Part shown: in pieces, positions 25,301-39,241 of the stretch
How positions within the stretch are numbered: the first letter of the stretch is position 1
Layout: each line of letters begins with the position of its first letter
NCBI GenBank assembly: GCA_006384855.1
Contig: VCJN01002549.1
Span: forward strand, 124,001 to 188,000
Direction: 5' to 3'
Source of the DNA: Tetraselmis striata
Lineage: Eukaryota > Chlorophyta > Chlorodendrophyceae > Chlorodendrales > Chlorodendraceae
Length of the DNA: 64,000 nucleotides
The notes under the pieces: model-generated
What the model was told of the DNA's origin: nothing
The model's input: only the letters and a program-made list of their open reading frames with translations
The model's database searches: none
Program-made: the position numbers and the translations under genes

Positions 25301-27790
25301 TCCGATGCACCCCAAGTATTTGCAGCACGCTACTCTACGCACCGCCAATGCACTCCGCCAGCTCCGCCTCCATCCGCGTGGGAACCGGTAGTAAGTGTTG
25401 TTGTGTGCGCACATCGTGACAACATTACACGGCGGGAATTGCAATAAGCGGTGCATAATGTGAAGGCGTTTTCGAAAGCGACGGAGAATGAGGCGGTGCT
25501 GGCGGAGTGCATTGGCGGTGCATAGAATAGCGTGTTGCTGGGGTTTTGGCTGCATTGGACGCCGTATTCCCATCCATCCGGCACGGAATGTCCGGTTTTC
25601 ACACCACATTTGTGTGTGACTATAGTGTGAATATTACGCGGCTTTTACGCCGGGTGGATGGGCATCCGGCGTCCGATGCACCCCAAGTATTTGCAGCACG
25701 CTACTCTACGCACCGCCAATGCACTCCGCCAGCTCCGCCTCCATCCGCGTGGGAACCGGTAGTAAGTGTTGTTGTGTGCGCACATCGTGACAACATTACA
25801 CGGCGGGAATTGCAATAAGCGGTGCATAATGTGAAGGCGTTTTCGAAAGCGACGGAGAATGAGGCGGTGCTGGCGGAGTGCATTGGCGGTGCATAGAATA
25901 GCGTGTTGCTGGGGTTTTGGCTGCATCGGACGCCGTATTCCCATCCATCCGGCACGGAATGTCCGGTTTTCACACCACATTTGTGTGTGACTATAGTGTG
26001 AATATTACGCGTCTTTTACGCCGGGTGGATGGGCATCCGGCGTCCGATGCACCCCGAATCTCACCAACACGCTACTCTACGCACCGCCAATGCACTCCGC
26101 CAGCCCCGCCTCTCTCCGCGCGTGTCTTACGTTGCATTGTATGTATTTACATACGTACATGTACTGCTCCGAAACCAGCCCACATGTCTCTTACGCCGGG
26201 TGGATTGGCATCCGGCGTCCGATGCACCCCAAGTATTTGCAGCACGCTACTCTACGCACCGCCAATGCACTCCGCCAGCCCCGCCTCCATCCGCGTGGGA
26301 ACCGGTAGGAAGTGTTGTTGTGTGCGCACATCGTGACAACATTACACGGCGGGAATTGCAATTAGCGGTGCATAATGTGAAGGCGTTTTCGAAATCGACG
26401 GAGAATGAGGCGGTGCTAGCGCAGTGCATTGGCGGTGCATAAAAAAGCGTGTTGCTGGGGTTTTGGCTGCATCGGACGCCGTATTCCCATCCACCCGGCA
26501 CGGAATGTCCGGTTTTCACAAATTTGCCCGTGAATATATATAGTGTGAATATTACGTACACGTCTTTTACGCTGGGTGGATGGGCATCCGGCGTCCGATG
26601 CACCGCAATTATTTGCAGCACGCTACTCTACGCACCGCCAATGCACTCCGCCAGCTCCGCCTCCATCCGCGTGGGAACCGGTAGGAAGTGTTGTTGTGTG
26701 CGCACATCGTGACAACATTACACGGCGGGAATTGCATCAATTAGCGGTGCATAATGTGAAGGCGTTTTCGAAATCGACGGAGAATGAGGCGGTGCTAGCG
26801 GAGTGCATTGGCGGTGCATAGAAAAGCGTGTTGCTGGGGTTTTGGCTGCATCGGACGCCGTATTCCCATCCATCCGGCACGGAATGTCCGGTTTTGCCAC
26901 CACATTTGTGTGTGACTATAGTGTGAATATTACGCGGCTTTTACGCCGGGTGGATGGGCATCCGGCGTCCGATGCACCCCAAGTATTTGCAGCACGCTAC
27001 TCTACGCACCGCCAATGCACTCCGCCAGCTCCGCCTCCATCCGCGTGGGAACCGGTAGGAAGTGTTGTTGTGTGCGCACATCGTGACAACATTACACGGC
27101 GGGAATTGCAATTAGCGGTGCATAATGTGAAGGCGTTTTCGAAATCGACGGAGAATGAGGCGGTGCTAGCGCAGTGCATTGGCGGTGCATAAAAAAGCGT
27201 GTTGCTGGGGTTTGGGCTGCATCGGACGCCGTATTCCCATCCACCCGGCACGGAATGTCCGGTTTTCACAAATTTGCCTGTGAATATATATAGTGTGAAT
27301 ATTACGTACACGTCTTTTACGCTGGGTGGATGGGCATCCGGCGTCCGATGCACCGCAATTATTTGCAGCACGCTACTCTACGCACCGCCAATGCACTCCG
27401 CCAGCTCCGCCTCCATCCGCGTGGGAACCGGTAGGAAGTGTTGTTGTGTGCGCACATCGTGACAACATTACACGGCGGGAATTGCATCAATTAGCGGTGC
27501 ATAATGTGAAGGCGTTTTCGAAATCGACGGAGAATGAGGCGGTGCTAGCGGAGTGCATTGGCGGTGCATAGAAAAGCGTGTTGCTGGGGTTTTGGCTGCA
27601 TCGGACGCCGTATTCCCATCCATCCGGCACGGAATGTCCGGTTGTGCCACCACATTTGTGTGTGACTATAGTGTGAATATTACGCGGCTTTTACGCCGGG
27701 TGGATGGGCATCCGGCGTCCGATGCACCCCAAGTATTTGCAGCACGCTACTCTACGCACCGCCAATGCACTCCGCCAGCTCCGCCTCCAT
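22345..27790. repeat. 2,791-bp higher-order repeat, two copies
   Basis: Copy 1 starts at 22,345 and copy 2 at 25,136. All unit variants I tracked between 22,345 and about 25,000 recur 2,791 bp later, including gcaataagcgg, aatttgcccgtg and the private ccggttgtgcc change. Differences are few, for example a cattggacgcc variant near 25,555. A shorter related block starting at 20,298 is offset by 2,047 bp from copy 1. The difference, 744 bp, equals two short units, so the blocks evolved by gain or loss of whole units. Confidence 0.8.
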
Positions 27791-28063
27791 CCGCGTGGGA
27801 ACCGGTAGTAAGTGTTGTTGTGTGCGCACATCGTGACAACATTACACGGCGGGAATTGCAATAAGCGGTGCATAATGTGAAGGCGTTTTCGAAAGCGACG
27901 GAGAATGAGGCGGTGCTGGCGGAGTGCATTGGCGGTGCATAGAATAGCGTGTTGCTGGGGTTGTGGCTGCATCGGACGCCGTATTCCCATCCATCCGGCA
28001 CGGAATGTCCGGTTTTCACACCACATTTGTGTGTGACTATAGTGTGAATATTACGCGTCTTTT

Positions 28064-28413
28064 ACGCCGGGTGGATAGGCATCCGGCGTCCGATGCACCC
28101 CGAATCTCACCAACACGCTACTCTACGCACCGCCAATGCACTCCGCCAGCCCCGCCTCTCTCCGCGCGTGTCCTACGTTGCATTGTATGTATTTACATAC
28201 GTACATGTACTGCTCCGAAACCAACCCACATGTCTCTTACGCCGGGTGGATGGGCATCCGGCGTCCGATGCACCCCAAGTATTTGCAGCACGCTACTCTA
28301 CGCACCGCCAATGCACTCCGCCAGCCCCGCCTCCATCCGCGTGGGAACCGGTAGGAAGTGTTGTTGTGTGCGCACATCGTGACAACATTACACGGCGGGA
28401 ATTGCATCAATTA
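28064..28413. repeat. Representative long unit: tandem L modules and 175-bp insert
   Basis: The acgccgggtgga motif occurs at 28,064 and again at 28,239, 175 bp apart. The first module continues as cccgaatctcaccaacacgc and leads into about 75 bp found only in long units (ctctccgcgcgtgtc ... ccacatgtctc). The second module continues as ccccaagtatttgcagcacgc, as in short units. Both share the following ctctacgcaccgccaatgc core. The insert is therefore a diverged direct copy of arm L plus unique DNA, not a foreign insertion. Confidence 0.88.
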
Positions 28414-29430
28414 GCGGTGCATAATGTGAAGGCGTTTTCGAAAGCGACGGAGAATGAGGCGGTGCTAGCGGAGTGCATTGGCGGTGCATAGAATAGCGTG
28501 TTGCTGGGGTTTTGGCTGCATCGGACGCCGTATTCCCATCCATCCGGCACGGAATGTCCGGTTTTGCCACCACATTTGTGTGTGACTATAGTGTGAATAT
28601 TACGCGGCTTTTACGCCGGGTGGATGGGCATCCGGCGTCCGATGCACCGCAAGTATTTGTAGCACGCTACTCTACGCACCGCCAATGCACTCCGCCAGCC
28701 CCGCCTCTCTCCGCGCGTGTCTTACGTTGCATTGTATGTATTTACATACGTACATGTACTGCTCCGAAACCAGCCCACATGTCTCTTACGCCGGGTGGAT
28801 GGGCATCCGGCGTCCGATGCACCCCAAGTATTTGCAGCACGCTATTCATGCACCGCCAATGCACTCCGCCAGCCCCGCCTCCATCCGCGTGGGAACCGGT
28901 AGGAAGTGTTGTTGTGTGCGCACATCGTGACAACATTACACGGCGGGAATTGCATCAATTAGCGGTGCATAATGTGAAGGCGTTTTCGAAATCGACGGAG
29001 AATGAGGCGGTGCTAGCGGAGTGCATTGGCGGTGCATAAAATAGCGTGTTGCTGGGGTTTTGGCTGCATCGGACGCCGTATTCCAATCCATCCGGCACGG
29101 AATGTCCGGTTTTGCCACCACATTTGTGTGTGACTATAGTGTGAATATTACGCGGCTTTTACGCCGGGTGGATGGGCATCCGGCGTCCGATGCACCGCAA
29201 GTATTTGTAGCACGCTACTCTACGCACCGCCAATGCACTCCGCCAGCTCCGCCTCCATCCGCGTGGGAACCGGTAGTAAGTGTTGTTGTGTGCGCACATC
29301 GTGACAACATTACACGGCGGGAATTGCAATTAGCGGTGCATAATGTGAAGGCGTTTTCGAAAGCGACGGAGAATGAGGCGGTGCTGGCGGAGTGCATTGG
29401 CGGTGCATAGAATAGCGTGTTGCTGGGGTT

Positions 29431-31614
29431 TTGGCTGCATCGGACGCCGTATTCCCATCCACCCGGCACGGAATGTCCGGTTTTGCCACCACATTTGTGT
29501 GTGACTATAGTGTGAATATTACGCGTCTTTTACGCCGGGTGGATGGGCATCCGGCGTCCGATGCACCCCGAATCTCACCAATACGCTACTCTACGCACCG
29601 CCAATGCACTCCGCCAGCCCCGCCTCTTTCCGCGCGTGTCCTACGTTGCATTGTATGTATTTACATACGTACATGTACTGCTCCGAAACCAGCCCACATG
29701 TCTCTTACGCCGGGTGGATGGGCATCCGGCGTCCGATGCACCCCAAGTATTTGCAGCACGCTACTCTACGCACCGCCAATGCACTCCGCCAGCTCCGCCT
29801 CCATCCGCGTGGGAACCGGTAGGAAGTGTTGTTGTGTGCGCACATCGTGACAACATTACACGGCGGGAATTGCAATTAGCGGTGCATAATGTGAAGGCGT
29901 TTTCGAAATCGACGGAGAATGAGGCGGTGCTGGCGGAGTGCATTGGCGGTGCATAGAAAAGCGTGTTGCTGGGGTTTTGGCTGCATCGGACGCCGTATTT
30001 CCATCCATCCGGCACGGAATGTCCGTATTTACCACCACATTTGTGTGTGACTATAGTGTGAATATTACGCGTCTTTTACGCCGGGTGGATGGGCATCCGG
30101 CGTCCGATGCACCCCGAATCTCACCAACACGCTACTCTACGCACCGCCAATGCACTCCGCCAGCCCCGCCTCTCTCCGCGCGTGTCCTACGTTGCATTGT
30201 ATGTATTTACATACGTACATGTACTGCTCCGAAACCAGCCCACATGTCTCTTACGCCGGGTGGATGGGCATCCGGCGTCCGATGCACCCCAAGTATTTGC
30301 AGCACGCTACTCTACGCACCGCCAATGCACTCCGCCAGCTCCGCCTCCATCCGCGTGGGAACCGGTAGGAAGTGTTGTTGTGTGCGCACATCGTGACAAC
30401 ATTACACGGCGGGAATTGCAATTAGCGGTGCATAATGTGAAGGCGTTTTCGAAAGCGACGGAGAATGAGGCGGTGCTGGCGGAGTGCATTGGCGGTGCAT
30501 AGAATAGCGTGTTGCTGGGGTTTTGGCTGCATCGGACGCCGTATTCCCATCCACCCGGCACGGAATGTCCGGTTTTGCCACCACATTTGTGTGTGACTAT
30601 AGTGTGAATATTACGCGTCTTTTACGCCGGGTGGATGGGCATCCGGCGTCCGATGCACCCCGAATCTCACCAATACGCTACTCTACGCACCGCCAATGCA
30701 CTCCGCCAGCCCCGCCTCTTTCCGCGCGTGTCCTACGTTGCATTGTATGTATTTACATACGTACATGTACTGCTCCGAAACCAGCCCACATGTCTCTTAC
30801 GCCGGGTGGATGGGCATCCGGCGTCCGATGCACCCCAAGTATTTGCAGCACGCTACTCTACGCACCGCCAATGCACTCCGCCAGCTCCGCCTCCATCCGC
30901 GTGGGAACCGGTAGGAAGTGTTGTTGTGTGCGCACATCGTGACAACATTACACGGCGGGAATTGCAATTAGCGGTGCATAATGTGAAGGCGTTTTCGAAA
31001 TCGACGGAGAATGAGGCGGTGCTGGCGGAGTGCATTGGCGGTGCATAGAAAAGCGTGTTGCTGGGGTTTTGGCTGCATCGGACGCCGTATTTCCATCCAT
31101 CCGGCACGGAATGTCCGTATTTACCACCACATTTGTGTGTGACTATAGTGTGAATATTACGCGTCTTTTACGCCGGGTGGATGGGCATCCGGCGTCCGAT
31201 GCACCCCGAATCTCACCAACACGCTACTCTACGCACCGCCAATGCACTCCGCCAGCCCCGCCTCTCTCCGCGCGTGTCCTACGTTGCATTGTATGTATTT
31301 ACATACGTACATGTACTGCTCCGAAACCAGCCCACATGTCTCTTACGCCGGGTGGATGGGCATCCGGCGTCCGATGCACCCCAAGTATTTGCAGCACGCT
31401 ACTCTACGCACCGCCAATGCACTCCGCCAGCTCCGCCTCCATCCGCGTGGGAACCGGTAGGAAGTGTTGTTGTGTGCGCACATCGTGACAACATTACACG
31501 GCGGGAATTGCAATTAGCGGTGCATAATGTGAAGGCGTTTTCGAAATCGACGGAGAATGAGGCGGTGCTAGCGCAGTGCATTGGCGGTGCATAAAATAGC
31601 GTGTTGCTGGGGTT
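29431..31614. repeat. 1,092-bp higher-order repeat (two long units per period)
   Basis: Positions 29,431 and 30,523, and 29,938 and 31,030, correspond exactly at an offset of 1,092 bp, which is two 546-bp units. The private variants ctcaccaatacgc and gtccgtatttacc alternate between the two units and recur in the second period. Confidence 0.75.
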
Positions 31615-34600
31615 TTGGCTGCATCGGACGCCGTATTCCCATCCACCCGGCACGGAATGTCCGGTTTTCACACATTTGCGTGTGAATATATATAGTGTGA
31701 ATATTACGTACACGTCTTTTACGCTGGGTGGATGGGCATCCGGCGTCCGATGCACCGCAATTATTTGCAGCACGCTACTCTACGCACCGCCAATGCACTC
31801 CGCCAGCTCCGCCTCCATCCGCGTGGGAACCGGTAGGAAGTGTTGTTGTGTGCGCACATCGTGACAACATTACACGGCGGGAATTGCAATTAGCGGTGCA
31901 TAATGTGAAGGCGTTTTCGAAATCGACGGAGAATGAGGCGGTGCTGGCGGAGTGCATTGGCGGTGCATAGAAAAGCGTGTTGCTGGGGTTTTGGCTGCAT
32001 CGGACGCCGTATTTCCATCCATCCGGCACGGAATGTCCGTATTTACCACCACATTTGTGTGTGACTATAGTGTGAATATTACGCGTCTTTTACGCCGGGT
32101 GGATGGGCATCCGGCGTCCGATGCACCCCGAATCTCACCAATACGCTACTCTACGCACCGCCAATGCACTCCGCCAGCCCCGCCTCTCTCCGCGCGTGTC
32201 CTACGTTGCATTGTATGTATTTACATACGTACATGTACTGCTCCGAAACCAGCCCACATGTCTCTTACGCCGGGTGGATGGGCATCCGGCGTCCGATGCA
32301 CCCCAAGTATTTGCAGCACGCTACTCTACGCACCGCCAATGCACTCCGCCAGCTCCGCCTCCATCCGCGTGGGAACCGGTAGGAAGTGTTGTTGTGTGCG
32401 CACATCGTGACAACATTACACGGCGGGAATTGCAATTAGCGGTGCATAATGTGAAGGCGTTTTCGAAATCGACGGAGAATGAGGCGGTGCTAGCGCAGTG
32501 CATTGGCGGTGCATAAAAAAGCGTGTTGCTGGGGTTTTGGCTGCATCGGACGCCGTATTCCCATCCACCCGGCACGGAATGTCCGGTTTTCACACATTTG
32601 CGTGTGAATATATATAGTGTGAATATTACGTACACGTCTTTTACGCTGGGTGGATGGGCATCCGGCGTCCGATGCACCGCAATTATTTGCAGCACGCTAC
32701 TCTACGCACCGCCAATGCACTCCGCCAGCTCCGCCTCCATCCGCGTGGGAACCGGTAGGAAGTGTTGTTGTGTGCGCACATCGTGACAACATTAAACGGC
32801 GGGAATTGCAATTAGCGGTGCATAATGTGAAGGCGTTTTCGAAAGCGACGGAGAATGAGGCGGTGCTGGCGGAGTGCATTGGCGGTGCATAGAATAGCGT
32901 GTTGCTGGGGTTATGGCTGCATCGGACGCCGTATTCCCATCCATCCGGCACGGAATGTCCGGTTTTCACACCACATTTGTGTGTGACTATAGTGTGAATA
33001 TTACGCGTCTTTTACGCCGGGTGGATGGGCATCCGGCGTCCGATGCACCCCGAATCTCACCAACACGCTACTCTACGCACCGCCAATGCACTCCGCCAGC
33101 CCCGCCTCTCTCCGCGCGTGTCTTACGTTGCATTGTATGTATTTACATACGTACATGTACTGCTCCGAAACCAGCCCACATGTCTCTTACGCCGGGTGGA
33201 TTGGCATCCGGCGTCCGATGCACCCCAAGTATTTGCAGCACGCTACTCTACGCACCGCCAATGCACTCCGCCAGCTCCGCCTCCATCCGCGTGGGAACCG
33301 GTAGGAAGTGTTGTTGTGTGCGCACATCGTGACAACATTACACGGCGGGAATTGCAATTAGCGGTGCATAATGTGAAGGCGTTTTCGAAATCGACGGAGA
33401 ATGAGGCGGTGCTAGCGCAGTGCATTGGCGGTGCATAAAAAAGCGTGTTGCTGGGGTTTTGGCTGCATCGGACGCCGTATTCCCATCCACCCGGCACGGA
33501 ATGTCCGGTTTTCACACATTTGCGTGTGAATATATATAGTGTGAATATTACGTACACGTCTTTTACGCTGGGTGGATGGGCATCCGGCGTCCGATGCACC
33601 GCAATTATTTGCAGCACGCTACTCTACGCACCGCCAATGCACTCCGCCAGCTCCGCCTCCATCCGCGTGGGAACCGGTAGGAAGTGTTGTTGTGTGCGCA
33701 CATCGTGACAACATTACACGGCGGGAATTGCAATTAGCGGTGCATAATGTGAAGGCGTTTTCGAAATCGACGGAGAATGAGGCGGTGCTGGCGGAGTGCA
33801 TTGGCGGTGCATAGAAAAGCGTGTTGCTGGGGTTTTGGCTGCATCGGACGCCGTATTTCCATCCATCCGGCACGGAATGTCCGTATTTACCACCACATTT
33901 GTGTGACTATAGTGTGAATATTACGCGTCTTTTACGCCGGGTGGATGGGCATCCGGCGTCCGATGCACCCCGAATCTCACCAACACGCTACTCTACGCAC
34001 CGCCAATGCACTCCGCCAGCCCCGCCTCTCTCCGCGCGTGTCCTACGTTGCATTGTATGTATTTACATACGTACATGTACTGCTCCGAAACCAGCCCACA
34101 TGTCTCTTACGCCGGGTGGATGGGCATCCGGCGTCCGATGCACCCCAAGTATTTGCAGCACGCTATTCTACGCACCGCCAATGCACTCCGCCAGCCCCGC
34201 CTCCATCCGCGTGGGAACCGGTAGTAAGTGTTGTTGTGTGCGCACATCGTGACAACATTACACGGCGGGAATTGCAATTAGCGGTGCATAATGTGAAGGC
34301 GTTTTCGAAAGCGACGGAGAATGAGGCGGTGCTAGCGGAGTGCATTGGCGGTGCATAGAATAGCGTGTTGCTGGGGTTTTGGCTGCATCGGACGCCGTAT
34401 TCCCATCCATCCGGCACGGAATGTCCGGTTTTCACACCACATTTGTGTGTGACTATAGTGTGAATATTACGCGTCTTTTACGCCGGGTGGATGGGCATCC
34501 GGCGTCCGATGCACCCCGAATCTCACCAACACGCTACTCTACGCACTGCCAATGCACTCCGCCAGCTCCGCCTCCATCCGCGTCGGAACCGGTAGTAAGT

Positions 34601-37600
34601 GTTGTTGTGTGCGCACATCGTGACAACATTACACGGCGGGAACTGCAATTAGCGGTGCATAATGTGAAGGCGTTTTCGAAATCGACGGAGAATGAGGCGG
34701 TGCTGGCGCAGTGCATTGGCGGTGCATAGAAAAGCGTGTTGCTGGGGTTATGGCTGCATCGGACGCCGTATTCCCATCCATCCGGCACGGAATGTCCGGT
34801 TTTCACAACACATTTGTGTGTGAATGTAGTGTGAATAGTACGCGTCTTTTACGCCGGGTGGATGGGCATCCGGCGTCCGATGCACCCCAAGTATTTGCAG
34901 CACGCTACTCTACGCACCGCCAATGCACTCCGCCAGCTCCGCCTCCATCCGCGTGGGAACCGGTAGTAAGTGTTGTTGTGTGCGCACATCGTGACAACAT
35001 TACACGGCGGGAATTGCAATTAGCGGTGCATAATGTGAAGGCGTTTTCGAAATCGACGGAGAATGAGGCGGTGCTGGCGGAGTGCATTGGCGGTGCATAG
35101 AATAGCGTGTTGCTGGGGTTATGGCTGCATCGGACGCCGTATTTCCATCCATCCGGCACGGAATGTCCGGTTTTACCACCACATTTGTGTGTGACTATAG
35201 TGTGAATATTACGCGTCTTTAACGCCGGGTGGATGGGCATCCGGCGTCCGATGCACCCCGAATCTCACCAACACGCTACTCTACGCACTACCAATGCACT
35301 CCGCCAGCCCCGCCTCTTTCCGCGCGTGTCCTACGTTGCATTGTATGTATATACATACGTACATGTACTGCTCCGAAACCAGCCCACATGTCTGTTACGC
35401 CGGGTGGATTGGCATCCGGCGTCCGATGCACCCCAAGTATTTGCAGCACGCTATTCTATGCACCGCCAATGCACTCCGCCAGCCCCGCCTCCATCCGCGT
35501 GGGAACCGGTAGGAAGTGTTGTTGTGTGCGCACATCGTGACAACATTACACGGCGGGAACTGCAATTAGCGGTGCATAATGTGAAGGCGTTTTCGAAATC
35601 GACGGAGAATGAGGCGGTGCTGGCGCAGTGCATTGGCGGTGCATAGAAAAGCGTGTTGCTGGGGTTTTGGCTGCATCGGACGCCGTATTCCCATCCACCC
35701 GGCACGGAATGTCCGGTTTTCACAACACATTTGTGTGTGAATGTAGTGTGAATATTACGCGTCTTTTACGCCGGGTGGATGGGCATCCGGCGTCCGATGC
35801 ACCCCAAGTATTTGCAGCACGCTACTCTACGCACCGCCAATGCACTCCGCCAGCTCCGCCTCCATCCGCGTGGGAACCGGTAGGAAGTGTTGTTGTGTGC
35901 GCACATCGTGACAACATTACACGGCGGGAATTGCAATTAGCGGTGCATAATGTGAAGGCGTTTTCGAAAGCGACGGAGAATGAGGCGGTGCTAGCGGAGT
36001 GCATTGGCGGTGAATAGAATAGCGTGTTGCTGGGGTTTTGGCTGCATCGGACGCCGTATTCCCATCCATCCGGCACGGAATGTCCGGTTTTCACACCACA
36101 TTTGTGTGTGACTATAGTGTGAATATTACGCGTCTTTTACGCCGGGTGGATTGGCATCCGGCGTCCGATGCACCCCAAGTATTTGCAGCACGCTATTCTA
36201 TGCACCGCCAATGCACTCCGCCAGCCCCGCCTCCATCCGCGTGGGAACCGGTAGGAAGTGTTGTTGTGTGCGCACATCGTGACAACATTACACGGCGGGA
36301 ACTGCAATTAGCGGTGCATAATGTGAAGGCGTTTTCGAAATCGACGGAGAATGAGGCGGTGCTGGCGCAGTGCATTGGCGGTGCATAGAAAAGCGTGTTG
36401 CTGGGGTTTTGGCTGCATCGGACGCCGTATTCCCATCCACCCGGCACGGAATGTCCGGTTTTCACAACACATTTGTGTGTGAATGTAGTGTGAATATTAC
36501 GCGTCTTTTACGCCGGGTGGATGGGCATCCGGCGTCCGATGCACCCCAAGTATTTGCAGCACGCTACTCTACGCACCGCCAATGCACTCCGCCAGCTCCG
36601 CCTCCATCCGCGTGGGAACCGGTAGTAAGTGTTGTTGTGTGCGCACATCGTGACAACATTACACGGCGGGAATTGCAATTAGCGGTGCATAATGTGAAGG
36701 CGTTTTCGAAAGCGACGGAGAATGAGGCGGTGCTGGCGGAGTGCATTGGCGGTGCATAGAATAGCGTGTTGCTGGGGTTTTGGCTGCATCGGACGCCGTA
36801 TTCCCATCCATCCGGCACGGAATGTCCGGTTTTACCACCACATTTGTGTGTGACTATAGTGTGAATATTACGCGTCTTTTACGCCGGGTGGATGGGCATC
36901 CGGCGTCCGATGCACCCCGAATCTCACCAACACGCTACTCTACGCACCGCCAATGCACTCCGCCAGCCCCGCCTCTTGCCGCGCGTGTCCTACGTTGCAT
37001 TGTATGTATATACATACGTACATGTACTGCTCCGAAACCAGCCCACATGTCTCTTACGCCGGGTGGATTGGCATCCGGCGTCCGATGCACCCCAAGTATT
37101 TGCAGCACGCTATTCTATGCACCGCCAATGCACTCCGCCAGCCCCGCCTCCATCCGCGTGGGAACCGGTAGGAAGTGTTGTTGTGTGCGCACATCGTGAC
37201 AACATTACACGGCGGGAATTGCAATTAGCGGTGCATAATGTGAAGGCGTTTTCGAAAGCGACGGAGAATGAGGCGGTGCTGGCGCAGTGCATTGGCGGTG
37301 CATAGAATAGCGTGTTGCTGGGGTTATGGCTGCATCGGACGCCGTATTCCCATCCACCCGGCACGGAATGTCCGGTTTTCACAACACATTTGTGTGTGAA
37401 TGTAGTGTGAATATTACGCGTCTTTTACGCCGGGTGGATTGGCATCCGGCGTCCGATGCACCCCAAGTATTTGCAGCACGCTACTCTACGCACCGCCAAT
37501 GCACTCCGCCAGCTCCGCCTCCATCCGCGTGGGAACCGGGTAGTAAGTGTTGTTGTGTGCGCACATCGTGACAACATTACACGGCGGGAATTGCAATTAG

Positions 37601-39241
37601 CGGTGCATAATGTGAAGGCGTTTTCAAAAGCGACGGAGAATGAGGCGGTGCTGGCGGAGTGCATTGGCGGTGCATAGAATAGCGTGTTGCTGGGGTTTTG
37701 GCTGCATCGGACGCGTTATTCCCATTTATCCGGCACGGAATGTCCGGTTTTCACACCACATTTGTGTGTGACTATAGTGTGAATATTACGCGTCTTTTAC
37801 GCCGGGTGGATGGGCATCCGGCGTCCGATGCACCCCGAATCTCACCAACACGCAACTCTACGCACTGCCAATGCACTCCGCCAGCCCCGCCTCTTGCCGT
37901 GCGTGTCCTACGTTGCATTGTATGTATATACATACGTACATGTACTGCTCCGAAACCAGCCCACATGTCTCTTACGCCGGGTGGATTGGCATCCGGCGTC
38001 CGATGCACCCCAAGTATTTGCAGCACGCTATTCTATGCACCGCCAATGCACTCCGCCAGCCCCGCCTCCATCCGCGTGGGAACCGGTAGGAAGTGTTGTT
38101 GTGTGCGCACATCGTGACAACATTACACGGCGGGAATTGCAATTAGCGGTGCATAATGTGAAGGCGTTTTCGAAATCGACGGAGAATGAGGCGGTGCTGG
38201 CGCAGTGCATTGGCGGTGCATAGAAAAGCGTGTTGCTGGGGTTTTGGCTGCATCGGACGCCGTATTCCCATCCACCCGGCACGGAATGTCCGGTTTTCAC
38301 AACACATTTGTGTGTGAATGTAGTGTGAATATTACGCGTCTTTTACGCCGGGTGGATGGGCATCCGGCGTCCGATGCACCCCAAGTATTTGCAGCACGCT
38401 ACTCTACGCACCGCCAATGCACTCCGCCAGCTCCGCCTCCATCCGCGTGGGAACCGGTAGTAAGTGTTGTTGTGTGCGCACATCGTGACAACATTACACG
38501 GCGGGAATTGCAATTAGCGGTGCATAATGTGAAGGCGTTTTCGAAAGCGACGGAGAATGAGGCGGTGCTGGCGGAGTGCATTGGCGGTGCATAGAATAGC
38601 GTGTTGCTGGGGTTTTGGCTGCATCGGACGCCGTATTCCCATCCATCCGGCACGGAATGTCCGGTTTTCACACCACATTTGTGTGTGACTATAGTGTGAA
38701 TATTACGCGTCTTTTACGCCGGGTGGATGGGCATCCGGCGTCCGATGCACCCCGAATCTCACCAACACGCTACTCTACGCACTGCCAATGCACTCCGCCA
38801 GCCCCGCCTCTTGCCGCGCGTGTCCTACGTTGCATTGTATGTATATACATACGTACATGTACTGCTCCGAAACCAGCCCACATGTCTCTTACGCCGGGTG
38901 GATTGGCATCCGGCGTCCGATGCACCCCAAGTATTTGCAGCACGCTATTCTATGCACCGCCAATGCACTCCGCCAGCCCCGCCTCCATCCGCGTGGGAAC
39001 CGGTAGGAAGTGTTGTTGTGTGCGCACATCGTGACAACATTACACGGCGGGAATTGCAATTAGCGGTGCATAATGTGAAGGCGTTTTCGAAATCGACGGA
39101 GAATGAGGCGGTGCTGGCGCAGTGCATTGGCGGTGCATAGAAAAGCGTGTTGCTGGGGTTATGGCTGCATCGGACGCCGTATTCCCATCCACCCGGCACG
39201 GAATGTCCGGTTTTCACAACACATTTGTGTGTTAATGTAGT

